The notes under the pieces: generated by a model
What the model saw: only the letters and a program-made list of their open reading frames with translations
What the model was told of the DNA's origin: nothing
Database searches by the model: none
Program-made: the position numbers and the translations under genes
Shown here: piece by piece, positions 8,567-15,505 of the stretch
How positions within the stretch are numbered: the stretch's first letter is position 1
Layout of the letters: the number at the start of each line of letters is the position of its first letter
NCBI GenBank assembly: GCA_015487455.1
Contig: WFPR01000047.1
Span: 1 to 32,305 of the forward strand
Length of the DNA: 32,305 bases
From: Candidatus Bipolaricaulota bacterium
GTDB taxonomy: Bacteria; Bipolaricaulota; Bipolaricaulia; RBG-16-55-9
Direction: 5' to 3'

Positions 8567-9280
8567 TCACCCCTTTCGCTCGTTCCCGTTCTTCCCATTC
8601 CCGTTCTCGTCCCCGTCCCTCTCCCCGTTCGAGCTCGCGCGAGTCCGGCCGTTCGCCGCCTGCGGCTGGGTTGGCGGCGGTGAAGGGGGCTCGGCCCGCT
8701 CCCGCCTCTTGCTGACCTTCACCCGGCTGGGGCGGAGCACCCGCTCGGCCCTTAGGTACCCGCGCTCGAACTCCTCGAGCACGACGTTGGGCGGGCCGTC
8801 GGTCTCGACGGCGAGCAGCGCCTCATGCAGGAGCGGGTCGAACGGCCGCCCCAGCGCCTCGATGGGCCGCACCCCCTCGCCCTTTAAAAAGTCGCTGAAC
8901 TGCGCGAAGATCCGCTCCATCCCCTCGATGAACGAGTCCTTGTCGCTGTTGTGGTCGTACGCGCGGAAGGCCCGCTCCATGTTGTCGTAGATGGGCAGGA
9001 TCTTGAGCAGGAAGCGATCCTCGACGAGGCGGGCGAACTCCTCCCGCTCCCGCTCGACGCGCTTCTTGTAGTTCTCGAAGTCGGCCTGGAGGCGCTTCAA
9101 GCGGTCGGTGAGCGCCTTGACCTGCTCGTCCTTCTCGGCCAGCTGGCGCCGCAGCGCCTCCAGCTCCCCGCGCAGCCGCTCGAGCTCGTCGCCCTGCGCT
9201 TGCTGAGCTTGTTGAGCTTGTTGGGCTTGGGCTTGAGCTTGCCCCTCCTTCTTCTCTGCGTCCTTCTCGGCGTCGGTCAC
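8567..9280 (-). CDS. grpE: Nucleotide exchange factor GrpE
   Basis: A 237-residue nucleotide exchange factor for DnaK. The family core is present: a long coiled coil (about residues 30-80, with DFENYKKRVEREREEFARL), the four-helix region DRFLLKILPIYDNMERAF, and the beta-wing with GVRPIEALGRPFDPLLHEAL and GYLRAERVLRPSRVKVSK. I chose the GTG at 9280 because it overlaps the hrcA stop as GTGA and has GGGGGAGGTG upstream; an open frame continues further but is only a shadow of hrcA. Both ends carry low-complexity repeats: a Gln-Ala tract near the N-terminus and an Asn-Gly-Asp-Glu-Lys tail of about 25 residues that most GrpE proteins lack. Confidence 0.95.
   Translation of the reverse strand: MTDAEKDAEKKEGQAQAQAQQAQQAQQAQGDELERLRGELEALRRQLAEKDEQVKALTDRLKRLQADFENYKKRVEREREEFARLVEDRFLLKILPIYDNMERAFRAYDHNSDKDSFIEGMERIFAQFSDFLKGEGVRPIEALGRPFDPLLHEALLAVETDGPPNVVLEEFERGYLRAERVLRPSRVKVSKRRERAEPPSPPPTQPQAANGRTRASSNGERDGDENGNGKNGNERKG
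8579..8633 (-). repeat. Short-period repeat encoding the Asn/Gly-rich GrpE tail
   Basis: On the minus strand, imperfect GGGAACGG/GACGAGAACGG-like units follow each other and encode the C-terminal NGERDGDENGNGKNGNE stretch of GrpE. Confidence 0.65.
9196..9243 (-). repeat. CAAGCY / CAACAAGCT repeat in the grpE N-terminal region
   Basis: On the minus strand three 6-bp CAAGCY units pass into three 9-bp CAACAAGCT units. They encode alternating Gln-Ala and Gln-Gln-Ala before the coiled coil of GrpE. Confidence 0.8.
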
Positions 9281-10353
9281 GACCGGCTCACCTCCCCCTC
9301 CACCTCGAGGGCCTCCTCGACGCTCCGGCCGTGGCCATGCCCATGGCTGAGGGTGAGGATGGCCTCGAGGCGGTTCCCGATGTACGTCGTGAGGGAGAAC
9401 GCCTTGCCGTAGTCCATGCGGACGGGGCCGAGCACCCCCAGCGCCCCCGAGGGGCGGTAGCCCCGGAACACCAGGCTGCACGGGGCCAGCTCGGGCAAGT
9501 CGTTCTCCGAGCCGATGCGCGCCTGGACGTTGGGGGTGTGGGCCGTCTGCGCCTCGAGGTAGCGCCCGAAGCGCTCGGGGTCGCCGAGCAGGCGGACGAC
9601 CTCGCGGACGTCCTCCAGCCGATGCCCCTCGTCGGCGAGGCTCTTCAGCAGGTTGAAGAGCCCTTCGACGTAGAGGCGGCGCCCCGGGCGGGGCTCCAGC
9701 GCCTCGAGGAGCAGCGCGAAGGCCGTCTGCACTTGGGGGTCGTGCCAGCCCTCGGCCTCCGCGAAGCGGCGCGCCTCGCGGCGCGCCTCGTCGAGGCGCT
9801 TCCCCCGGAGGCGCTCGGTCAGCAGCGCGCCGACCTCGCGGAGCGCCGCGTCGCTCAGGCGCGTCGGGATCACCCGGTGCTCGAGGATCCCCAGCTCGGA
9901 GACGACCACGGCCAGCGCGTGCTCCGCGTCCAGCTTGGCGAAGACGACAGACTCCAGGCGCGACTCCTCCAGGCGCGGGGCGAGCACGAACCCCGCGTAC
10001 CCGCTCACGTTGGCGAGCAGGAGCGCCGTCTGCCTCAGCAGGCGCTCGATCTCCTGACGCCGGACGCGGTAGCTCTCCGTGATGGCGTGCTGATCGGGGT
10101 GGGTCAGCTCGCCCAGCTCGAGGAGCCAGTCGACGAAGAAGCGGAAGCCCTTCTCCGTGGGCACCCGCCCCGCCGAGCTGTACGCCTTGGTGATCAGGCC
10201 CTGCCGCTCCAGGTATTTCATATCGTTGCGGATCGTGGCCGAACAGACGCCCAAATCGTGCTTGCGGAGCAGGGCCTGGGAGCTGAGCGGCCGCCCCGTC
10301 CGGATGTAGTGATCCACGATCGCCTTGAGCACCAGGCGCTTCCGGGCGTCCAC
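9277..10353 (-). CDS. hrcA: Heat-inducible transcription repressor HrcA
   Basis: A 358-residue repressor of class I heat-shock genes that binds CIRCE operators and is kept active by GroEL in well-studied species. The N-terminal winged-helix domain (about residues 1-75) shows RKRLVLKAIVDHYIRTGRP, SSQALL, SATIRNDMKYLERQGLI and SSAGRVPTEKGFRFFVD, all typical. The C-terminal part ends with LGVLGPVRMDYGKAFSLTTYIG, the conserved GPxRMxY motif. Translation starts at GTG 10353; AAGGAG lies 11 nt upstream, inside the CIRCE element. It is the first gene of the operon and would repress its own operon. Confidence 0.96.
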   Translation of the reverse strand: MDARKRLVLKAIVDHYIRTGRPLSSQALLRKHDLGVCSATIRNDMKYLERQGLITKAYSSAGRVPTEKGFRFFVDWLLELGELTHPDQHAITESYRVRRQEIERLLRQTALLLANVSGYAGFVLAPRLEESRLESVVFAKLDAEHALAVVVSELGILEHRVIPTRLSDAALREVGALLTERLRGKRLDEARREARRFAEAEGWHDPQVQTAFALLLEALEPRPGRRLYVEGLFNLLKSLADEGHRLEDVREVVRLLGDPERFGRYLEAQTAHTPNVQARIGSENDLPELAPCSLVFRGYRPSGALGVLGPVRMDYGKAFSLTTYIGNRLEAILTLSHGHGHGRSVEEALEVEGEVSRS

Positions 10354-10356
10354 GGC

Positions 10357-10383
10357 TTAGCACTCTCCTTGTTGGACTGCTAA
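10357..10383 (-). promoter_or_regulatory. CIRCE operator of the hrcA operon
   Basis: On the minus strand TTAGCAGTC, a 9-bp spacer and GAGTGCTAA match the CIRCE consensus TTAGCACTC-N9-GAGTGCTAA with one mismatch in the first arm. The element lies between the promoter and the hrcA start, and the AAGGAG ribosome-binding site is formed by the end of its spacer and the first base of the second arm. Confidence 0.93.
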
Positions 10384-10392
10384 CCGCTGGGG

Positions 10393-10421
10393 ATGATAAC
10401 GGCCTTGTCCCCCGCTGTCAA
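10393..10421 (-). promoter_or_regulatory. Sigma-A promoter of the hrcA-grpE-dnaK-dnaJ operon
   Basis: On the minus strand TTGACA (10421-10416), a 17-bp spacer and TATCAT (10398-10393) form a near-consensus promoter ending about 10 bp before the CIRCE element. Transcription would start at its edge, so bound HrcA would block it. Confidence 0.85.
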
Positions 10422-10432
10422 GGGATGTTTGG

Positions 10433-11254
10433 TCAGAACGGCTGGCACCGCGGGCAGAAGAAGCTGCTCCGCCCGCCTTGGGTGATTCTCTCGATGGGCG
10501 CCCCGCAGCGGGGGCAGGGCGCCCCGGCGCGGCCGTAGACGCGAAACTCCTCCTGGAAGCGCCCGATCGAGCCGTCGGGCCGCCGGTAGCGGTCGAACGA
10601 CGTCCCGCCCGCCCGGAGCGCCCGCCGCAGCACCCGAGGGATCGCCTCGAAGAGCCGCCTCGCCTCCTCGGGCGAGAGGGCCCGGGCGGGCTTCCGCGGG
10701 TGGACGCCCGCCTCGAAGAGCGCCTCGCAGGCGTAGATGTTCCCCAGGCCCGCGAGCCTCGTCTGGTCGAGCAACAAGCGCTTGACCTCCCGCTCCGAGT
10801 CGAGCAGGCGGCGGAACGCTGCCCACGTGTACGCGGGCGTGAGCGGCTCAAGGCCCAGATCTTTTAGGGGCTTCTGTTCATCGAGCTGGTCGGCTCTGAC
10901 GAGATACAGCGACGCGAAGCGCCGGGCGTCGTCCAGATAGAGCGCGCGCCCCTGCTCCTCCTCATCGCGGAACTGCAAGACCAAGCGGGTGTGGCGGGCG
11001 GGCGTCCAGAGCAGGCGCCCGCTCATGCGCAGGTGGAGCACCATCGCCCACGGCCCGAACTCGAAGATCAAAAATTTGCCGCGGCGCCCGAGCGCCGTGA
11101 GCCGCCGCCCCACCAAGCGCTCCTGAAGCGCCTCGGGGGTGCAGTTCTTGAGCAGGTGCACCCGCTCCAGCACGTCGATATGGGCGAGCCTGCGCCCGAG
11201 GAGCTGGGGCTCGAGCGCCCGGCGGATCGTCTCGACCTCGGGAAGCTCGGGCAT
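10433..11254 (-). CDS. mutM: Formamidopyrimidine-DNA glycosylase (Fpg/MutM)
   Basis: A 273-residue base-excision repair enzyme that removes oxidised purines such as 8-oxoguanine and nicks the abasic site. The start MPELPEVETIRR supplies the Pro2 nucleophile and Glu3; GRRGKFLIF carries the conserved lysine at 60; LAGLGNIYACEALF is the helix-two-turn-helix; the C-terminal zinc finger has cysteines at 247, 250, 267 and 270 (CPRCGAPIERI to FFCPRC). The MPELPEVE start and complete zinc finger favour Fpg over Nei. The ATG lies 2 nt after the tpiA stop, so the two genes form one transcript. Its 3' end stops 12 bp before the hrcA promoter. Confidence 0.96.
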   Translation of the reverse strand: MPELPEVETIRRALEPQLLGRRLAHIDVLERVHLLKNCTPEALQERLVGRRLTALGRRGKFLIFEFGPWAMVLHLRMSGRLLWTPARHTRLVLQFRDEEEQGRALYLDDARRFASLYLVRADQLDEQKPLKDLGLEPLTPAYTWAAFRRLLDSEREVKRLLLDQTRLAGLGNIYACEALFEAGVHPRKPARALSPEEARRLFEAIPRVLRRALRAGGTSFDRYRRPDGSIGRFQEEFRVYGRAGAPCPRCGAPIERITQGGRSSFFCPRCQPF

Positions 11255-11256
11255 TT

Positions 11257-12075
11257 TTAGCCCTTGGCTTGGACGGCCTTGGCCGCCTCGGCGACGATCT
11301 GGGCGAACTGTTCGGGGTCGAGGGAGGCGCCGCCCACGAGCGCCCCGTCAACGTCGGGTCGGACCATGAGCTCGTAGGCGTTCCCGGGCTGGACGCTCCC
11401 GCCGTACTGGACCCGCACCCGCCCCGCCACCGCCTCGCCGTACAGCTCCCGAAGGAGCTCCCGGACGAAGCGGGCGCCCTCCTGGGCGTCGTCGGGGGAG
11501 GCGGCCACCCCGGTCCCGATCGCCCAGACGGGCTCGTACGCGATCACGAGCCGCTCGGCGCCCTCGGGCGGGCAGCCCGCCAGCGCCCCGCGGAGCTGGC
11601 GCTCCAGCACGCCTTGGGTCCGCCCGGCGCGGCGCTCCTCCAGCGTCTCGCCCACGCACAGGATGGGCCCCAGCCCGTGCCGGAGCGCCGCGAGCAGCTT
11701 CTTGTTGATGAACGCGTCGTCCTCGCCGAAGTGCCGCCGCCGCTCGGAGTGGCCCACGATCACGTAGCGGCAGCCCAGGTCGCTCAGCATCACGGGGGAG
11801 ACCTCGCCCGTGTAGGCGCCCTGGGGCTCGGGGTGGACGTTCTGGGCGGCGAGCCCGATGCTCGCGGTCGCGGAGCGCAAGCGCGCCCCGACGGCCTGGA
11901 GGGCCGTGAACGGCGGCGCGATCGCCACCTCCACCACCCTCCCTACCCCCGGCGCGCCCTGGGCGCCGAGCCCCTCGAGCGCGGGCAGGAACGCGTCCAA
12001 AAACCGAAGGGCCTCGGGGATCGTCTTGTGCATCTTCCAGTTGGCGACGACGAGGGGCGTCCGCTGCGCGTCCAT
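11257..12075 (-). CDS. tpiA: Triosephosphate isomerase
   Basis: A 272-residue glycolytic enzyme interconverting dihydroxyacetone phosphate and glyceraldehyde 3-phosphate. Catalytic motifs are ANWKMHKT (Asn and Lys), YVIVGHSERRRHF (His), VIAYEPVWAIGTG (Glu and mobile loop) and QYGGSVQPGN (phosphate binding). A GTG at 12090 is also in frame, but the predicted transcription start falls almost on it, so the ATG at 12075, preceded by GAGGGA, is preferred; a leaderless GTG start cannot be excluded. It is followed at once by mutM. Confidence 0.96.
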   Translation of the reverse strand: MDAQRTPLVVANWKMHKTIPEALRFLDAFLPALEGLGAQGAPGVGRVVEVAIAPPFTALQAVGARLRSATASIGLAAQNVHPEPQGAYTGEVSPVMLSDLGCRYVIVGHSERRRHFGEDDAFINKKLLAALRHGLGPILCVGETLEERRAGRTQGVLERQLRGALAGCPPEGAERLVIAYEPVWAIGTGVAASPDDAQEGARFVRELLRELYGEAVAGRVRVQYGGSVQPGNAYELMVRPDVDGALVGGASLDPEQFAQIVAEAAKAVQAKG

Positions 12076-12097
12076 GGCCGGGTCCCTCACGGCGGGG

Positions 12098-12127
12098 ATT
12101 GTATCCCTCGAGCGCTATGACGGTCAA
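12098..12127 (-). promoter_or_regulatory. Sigma-A-like promoter of tpiA-mutM
   Basis: On the minus strand TTGACC (12127-12122), an 18-bp spacer and TACAAT (12103-12098). Transcription would start near 12091, giving a leader of only about 16 nt to the ATG. Confidence 0.75.
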
Positions 12128-12188
12128 CGCCGCCCTCGCCCGAGGCGAGCCAGGGGCGCCTCAGGCCCCAGCGCCGAAGCCCGAACGA

Positions 12189-12217
12189 TTGACTTCGACG
12201 GGGGAATCGCTCATAAT
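12189..12217 (+). promoter_or_regulatory. Sigma-A-like promoter of the slipin gene
   Basis: TTGACT (12189-12194), a 17-bp spacer and CATAAT (12212-12217). Transcription would start near 12224, only about 8 nt before the ATG, so the mRNA is nearly leaderless and has no room for a normal Shine-Dalgarno site. The divergent tpiA promoter lies about 60 bp away; between them is a small palindrome, CTCGCC-CGA-GGCGAG (12135-12149). Confidence 0.75.
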
Positions 12218-12231
12218 ACGCGGGATCGGCC

Positions 12232-13161
12232 ATGAACGGTCGTCCGGACGGCGAGGGCGGAAACGGCAGCGGCGGCGGGGGCGGCTCGGGGATCTCGCTG
12301 GCGGGGGCGCTGCTGGCGATCCTGGCCGTCCTGGTGCAGCTGCCGCCCGTGCGCGAGCTGCTCTTCCAGGTCCTTCAAGGGGGTGTCGGCGTGACGAGCT
12401 TTACGATCGCGCTCATCGTCGCGCTCGTCGTGGTGGTGCTGGCGAGCGCGATCCGCATCGTGCGGGAGTACGAGCGGGGCGTCATCTTTCGGCTCGGTCG
12501 GCTGATCGGGGCCAAGGGGCCCGGGCTGTTCTTCCTGATCCCCATCGTCGATAAGATGGTCAAGGTGAGCCTGCGGGTCGTGACGCTGGACATCCCGCCC
12601 CAGGAGGTCATCACCAAGGACAACGTCCCCGTGCAGGTGAACGCCGTGGTCTTCTTCCGGGTGGTCGACCCCAGCAAGGCCGTGGTCGAGGTCGAGGACT
12701 ACTTCCAGGCGGTCAACCAGCTGTCGCAGACGACGCTGCGCAGCGTCCTCGGCCAAGCGGAGCTGGACGAGCTGCTGGCCGAGCGGGAGAAGCTGAACCG
12801 CCGCCTGCAGGCGATCATCGACGAGCACACCGACCCCTGGGGCATCAAGGTGGGCACCGTCGAGATCAAGGACGTCCGCATCCCGCAGGAGATGCAGCGG
12901 GCGATCGCCCGCCAGGCCGAGGCCGAACGGGAGCGCCGCGCCAAGATCATCAACGCCGACGGCGAGCTCCAGGCGGCCGAGAAGCTGGCCGAGGCCGCCC
13001 GCATCATGCAGCAGCAGCCCGCCTCCATCCAGCTCCGCTTCCTCCAGACGCTGCTCGACATCACCTCGGAGCAGACGACCACCATCGTGTTCCCGCTGCC
13101 GATCGACATCGTGCGCCCGTTCCTCGTGGGCGAGGATCGCGATCGCGCGCGCTCGAGCTGA
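12232..13161 (+). CDS. Slipin / stomatin-like SPFH (band 7) membrane protein
   Basis: A 309-residue member of the stomatin/prohibitin family, which forms oligomeric cages or scaffolds on the inner membrane. After a Gly/Asn-rich N-terminus come two hydrophobic stretches (about residues 21-43 and 55-77), then the SPFH domain starting at REYERGVIFRLGRL, with GPGLFFLIPIVDKM, VTLDIPPQEVITKDNVPVQV and GTVEIKDVRIPQEMQRAIARQAEAERERRAKI split across the domain and coiled coil. The extra first hydrophobic stretch is unusual, as slipins normally have one. Many slipins are encoded beside an NfeD protein; none is present here and the next gene, 15 nt on, is a tryptophanase. The ATG is about 8 nt from the predicted transcription start. 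The family is certain and the cellular role unknown. Confidence 0.9.
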   Translation: MNGRPDGEGGNGSGGGGGSGISLAGALLAILAVLVQLPPVRELLFQVLQGGVGVTSFTIALIVALVVVVLASAIRIVREYERGVIFRLGRLIGAKGPGLFFLIPIVDKMVKVSLRVVTLDIPPQEVITKDNVPVQVNAVVFFRVVDPSKAVVEVEDYFQAVNQLSQTTLRSVLGQAELDELLAEREKLNRRLQAIIDEHTDPWGIKVGTVEIKDVRIPQEMQRAIARQAEAERERRAKIINADGELQAAEKLAEAARIMQQQPASIQLRFLQTLLDITSEQTTTIVFPLPIDIVRPFLVGEDRDRARSS

Positions 13162-13176
13162 CGCTGACCAAGCGCG

Positions 13177-14583
13177 ATGGAGCCCGAGTGGTACAAGCCG
13201 TTCAAGGTCAAGGTCGTCGAGCCCATCCGTCTGTTGTCACGCCCCGAGCGCGAGCGACGCCTCCGAGAGGCGGGCTACAACGTCTTTCGGCTGCGTTCCG
13301 AGGACGTCTACATCGATTTGTTGACGGACTCGGGGACCGGCGCGATGAGCCAGGCCCAGTGGGCCGCCCTGATGCAGGGGGACGAGGCGTACGCGGGCAG
13401 CCGGAGCTTCTTCGAGCTTCAGGAGGCCGTGCGGGACGTCCTGGGCTTTGACTATCTGCTGCCCACCCACCAGGGCCGCGGTGCCGAGAACGTGCTCTTC
13501 TCGTGCTTGATCCGGCCGGGCGACGTCGTCCCGAACAACATGCACTTCGACACGACCCGGGCGCACGTCCTCCACAAGGGCGGCGAGCCCGTCGATTTGG
13601 CGATCGAAGACGCTTATGACCCACAGAGCCCACACCCCTTCAAGGGCGACATGGACGTCCACAAGCTCGAGGCGCTCCTCAAGGAGCACGGGGAGCGGGT
13701 GCCGTTCGTGCTGCTCACGGTCACGAACAACACGGGCGGCGGCCAGCCCGTCTCGCTGAGCAACATAAGGGCCGTGAGCGAGGTGGCCCACGCCCACGGC
13801 GTCCCTCTGTTTTTGGACGCGGCGCGCTTCGCCGAGAACGCGTATTTCATCTGGGAGCGCGAGCCCGGCTACCGCGAAAGGACCATCGCGGAGATCGTCA
13901 AAGAGATGTTCAGCTACGCCGACGGCGCGCTCATCAGCGCCAAGAAGGACGGGTTGGTGAACATCGGCGGGCTGCTCGCGCTGCGCGACCCCGAGCTGCA
14001 CGAGCGGGCCGTGGAGCAGCTCATCCTGTTCGAGGGCTTCCCGACGTACGGGGGCCTGGCGGGGCGGGACCTGGCCGCGCTGGCCCGCGGCCTCCGCGAG
14101 GTGCTTGACCTGCAATATCTGCACGATCGGGTCGAGCAGGTGCGCCGCTTGGGCGAGCGCCTCAAGGCGAAGGGCGTGCCCATCGTCGAGCCCGTCGGGG
14201 GCCACGCCGTCTACGTCGACGCGAAGCGCTTCCTGCCGCACCTCCCCCAGCGCGAGTTCCCCGCGCAGGCCCTGGTGGTCGAGCTGTACCGGGAGGCGGG
14301 GGTGCGGGCCGTCGAGCTGGGGAGCGTCGCCTTCGCCCGCGAGGACCCCGACACGGGCGAGACGGTCTACCCCGAGCTGGAGCTGGTGCGCTTGGCGATC
14401 CCGCGGCGGGTCTACACCGACGAGCACTTGAGCGTCGTGGCCGACGCGCTGGGCGCCATCGCCCAGCGCCGGGACGCGCTCCGGGGACTGCGCCTCGTCG
14501 CGGGCTCCGGCCCCCTGCGGCACTTCCTCGCGCGCTTCGAGCCCCTGTCCCTCCACGGCCACGGCGGCTCGGGCTTGACGTGA
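13177..14583 (+). CDS. tnaA: Tryptophanase (PLP-dependent beta-eliminating lyase)
   Basis: A 468-residue enzyme of the tryptophanase / tyrosine phenol-lyase family, which splits the amino acid into indole (or phenol), pyruvate and ammonia. SEDVYIDLLTDSGTGAMS, GDEAYAGSRSF, PTHQGRGAEN and the PLP lysine in ISAKKDGLVNIGG (Lys257) are all intact. Two positions separate the two enzymes: the FDTT motif has Asp where tyrosine phenol-lyase has Thr, and Leu381 (AVELGS) replaces the Arg381 that binds the tyrosine hydroxyl. Both favour tryptophanase. It follows the slipin gene by 15 nt and probably shares its promoter; no leader peptide of the E. coli tnaC type is seen. It is the only gene here that would make indole. 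Confidence 0.85.
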   Translation: MEPEWYKPFKVKVVEPIRLLSRPERERRLREAGYNVFRLRSEDVYIDLLTDSGTGAMSQAQWAALMQGDEAYAGSRSFFELQEAVRDVLGFDYLLPTHQGRGAENVLFSCLIRPGDVVPNNMHFDTTRAHVLHKGGEPVDLAIEDAYDPQSPHPFKGDMDVHKLEALLKEHGERVPFVLLTVTNNTGGGQPVSLSNIRAVSEVAHAHGVPLFLDAARFAENAYFIWEREPGYRERTIAEIVKEMFSYADGALISAKKDGLVNIGGLLALRDPELHERAVEQLILFEGFPTYGGLAGRDLAALARGLREVLDLQYLHDRVEQVRRLGERLKAKGVPIVEPVGGHAVYVDAKRFLPHLPQREFPAQALVVELYREAGVRAVELGSVAFAREDPDTGETVYPELELVRLAIPRRVYTDEHLSVVADALGAIAQRRDALRGLRLVAGSGPLRHFLARFEPLSLHGHGGSGLT

Positions 14584-14592
14584 TTGAAACGG

Positions 14593-14798
14593 GGAGGAGA
14601 GCTTGGCCGTTGAGGGTAGGAGCGCCTTACCCGTGAGGGGCACCGAAATCCGGCATCCGGCTACCAGGGTTTTGTGTTTGTGCGGCCCCCCTTCTCTCCT
14701 GTCGGGGCCCCTCCTGCGTCCTACGGAGATCCCCTAAACCGGGTCCGTTCACGCGCTCAGGCCAAGCCCTCCTCCGCGGGGATGACCCCTAGGGAGGG
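14593..14798 (-). ncRNA. Candidate structured non-coding RNA (rod-shaped, possibly 6S-like)
   Basis: This lies in the 306-nt gap between the convergent tnaA and DUF402-like genes. On the minus strand a promoter at 14834-14805 points into it, with a start near 14798. A 16-bp closing stem pairs 14775-14760 (GGAGGAGGGCTTGGCC) with 14608-14593 (GGCCAAGCTCTCCTCC), with one G-U pair. Nested inside are GAGCGC/GCGCTC (14758-14753 with 14625-14620), ACCCG/CGGGT (14744-14740 with 14633-14629) and AGGGG/CCCCT (14735-14731 with 14640-14636), so the helices stack into one rod with asymmetric loops and an apical region that has its own small hairpins. Length and shape resemble 6S RNA, but I see no primary-sequence signature of 6S, SRP RNA, tmRNA or RNase P. 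The stem could alternatively be terminal inverted repeats of a small mobile element, though no target duplication is visible. Confidence 0.5.
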
Positions 14799-14804
14799 GA
14801 CTTG

Positions 14805-14834
14805 ACCCTACTCGATGTCGCGCCCGCCTGTCAA
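14805..14834 (-). promoter_or_regulatory. Orphan minus-strand promoter in front of the candidate RNA
   Basis: On the minus strand a perfect TTGACA (14834-14829), an 18-bp spacer and TAGGGT (14810-14805). It lies 56 bp beyond the stop of the DUF402-like gene and no minus-strand protein gene follows for several kilobases, so it most likely drives an RNA. Confidence 0.6.
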
Positions 14835-14889
14835 GTATTGCGCATTACATTCGGGTTCGGGTTGCATTCGGGGGCGGGGCGCTCGGGGG

Positions 14890-15483
14890 TTAAAAGAGCT
14901 TGCGGGCCTTCTCGACGTAGGGGGCGAGGGCCCGAGGGTCGAAGGGGCCCTCGCGGCGCTCGATCAGCTCGATCAGCTCGAGCAGGGCCTCGCGGGCGAG
15001 GCCCTGCTCGTCGGGGTCCTCGGGGGGCTCGTGCTCCAAAATCTCATAATCGAGATCGCCGTCGTCGTGGACGGGACGGACTTGCACGTCGAAGCCCAGC
15101 GAGACGAGCGTGAGGGTCCCTTCGGCCTCGTCGTACTGGGGCGGCAAGGTCACGCGGGCGTAGTACTCCTGGAGCGCCCAGTCGCGGGCGAGGAGGGCCG
15201 CCACGGCGTAGGGCTTCCTTAGCTCGTAGAACTCCAACGAGCGGTTGGACATGATCCCGACGGTCTCGACGCCACCCCCTTCAGCAGGCTCACGCCCAGG
15301 CTCAAGCTTGAAGCGGCGCAGGGGGCGCTCCCAGTCGCCGTAGAGCACGAGCCGTTCGTCCTCGGGCTCGCGCGCCAGCAGCCGGGCGGGCCAGGCCCAC
15401 CTCAGCCTGCGACGGGCGTCCCGCACGCGGACCTCGATCTCTAAAGCTAAGCCTAAGGGCTCGCGGGGCTCGGTCATCGTCAC
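14890..15483 (-). CDS. DUF402-like protein of unknown function
   Basis: A 197-residue soluble protein without signal or membrane segments. The middle, YYARVTLPPQYDEAEGTL followed by LVSLGFDVQV and DGDLDYEILEHEPPEDPDEQ, resembles the DUF402 pattern (a tyrosine-rich strand, a D-L-D-V-type strand, then an acidic loop and helix), the fold seen in FAU-1/FomD-type proteins, some of which act on RNA or nucleotides. This similarity is from memory of the pattern and is moderate. The frame starts with GTG at 15483; an ATG at 15477 (GTGACGATG) is equally possible and neither has a clear ribosome-binding site. It is the third gene of the icd transcript, 22 nt after the hydrolase. Confidence 0.6.
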   Translation of the reverse strand: MTMTEPREPLGLALEIEVRVRDARRRLRWAWPARLLAREPEDERLVLYGDWERPLRRFKLEPGREPAEGGGVETVGIMSNRSLEFYELRKPYAVAALLARDWALQEYYARVTLPPQYDEAEGTLTLVSLGFDVQVRPVHDDGDLDYEILEHEPPEDPDEQGLAREALLELIELIERREGPFDPRALAPYVEKARKLF

Positions 15484-15505
15484 AACCGTGCGTGGGCTTG
15501 CGCGA

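Noticed and set aside
7172..8683. Open frame of 503 codons on the plus strand opposite dnaK
   Set aside because: It is a mirror of dnaK codon usage in GC-rich DNA: rich in Leu, Arg, Asp and His, no recognisable domain, and no ribosome-binding site.
13177..14583. Tyrosine phenol-lyase
   Set aside because: The arginine that binds the tyrosine hydroxyl is replaced by Leu381 and the Thr of the TTTR motif by Asp.
14593..14775. Small mobile element with 16-bp terminal inverted repeats
   Set aside because: Possible, but no flanking target duplication is visible, and the nested inner helices and the promoter outside the stem fit an RNA better. Kept as the main alternative.
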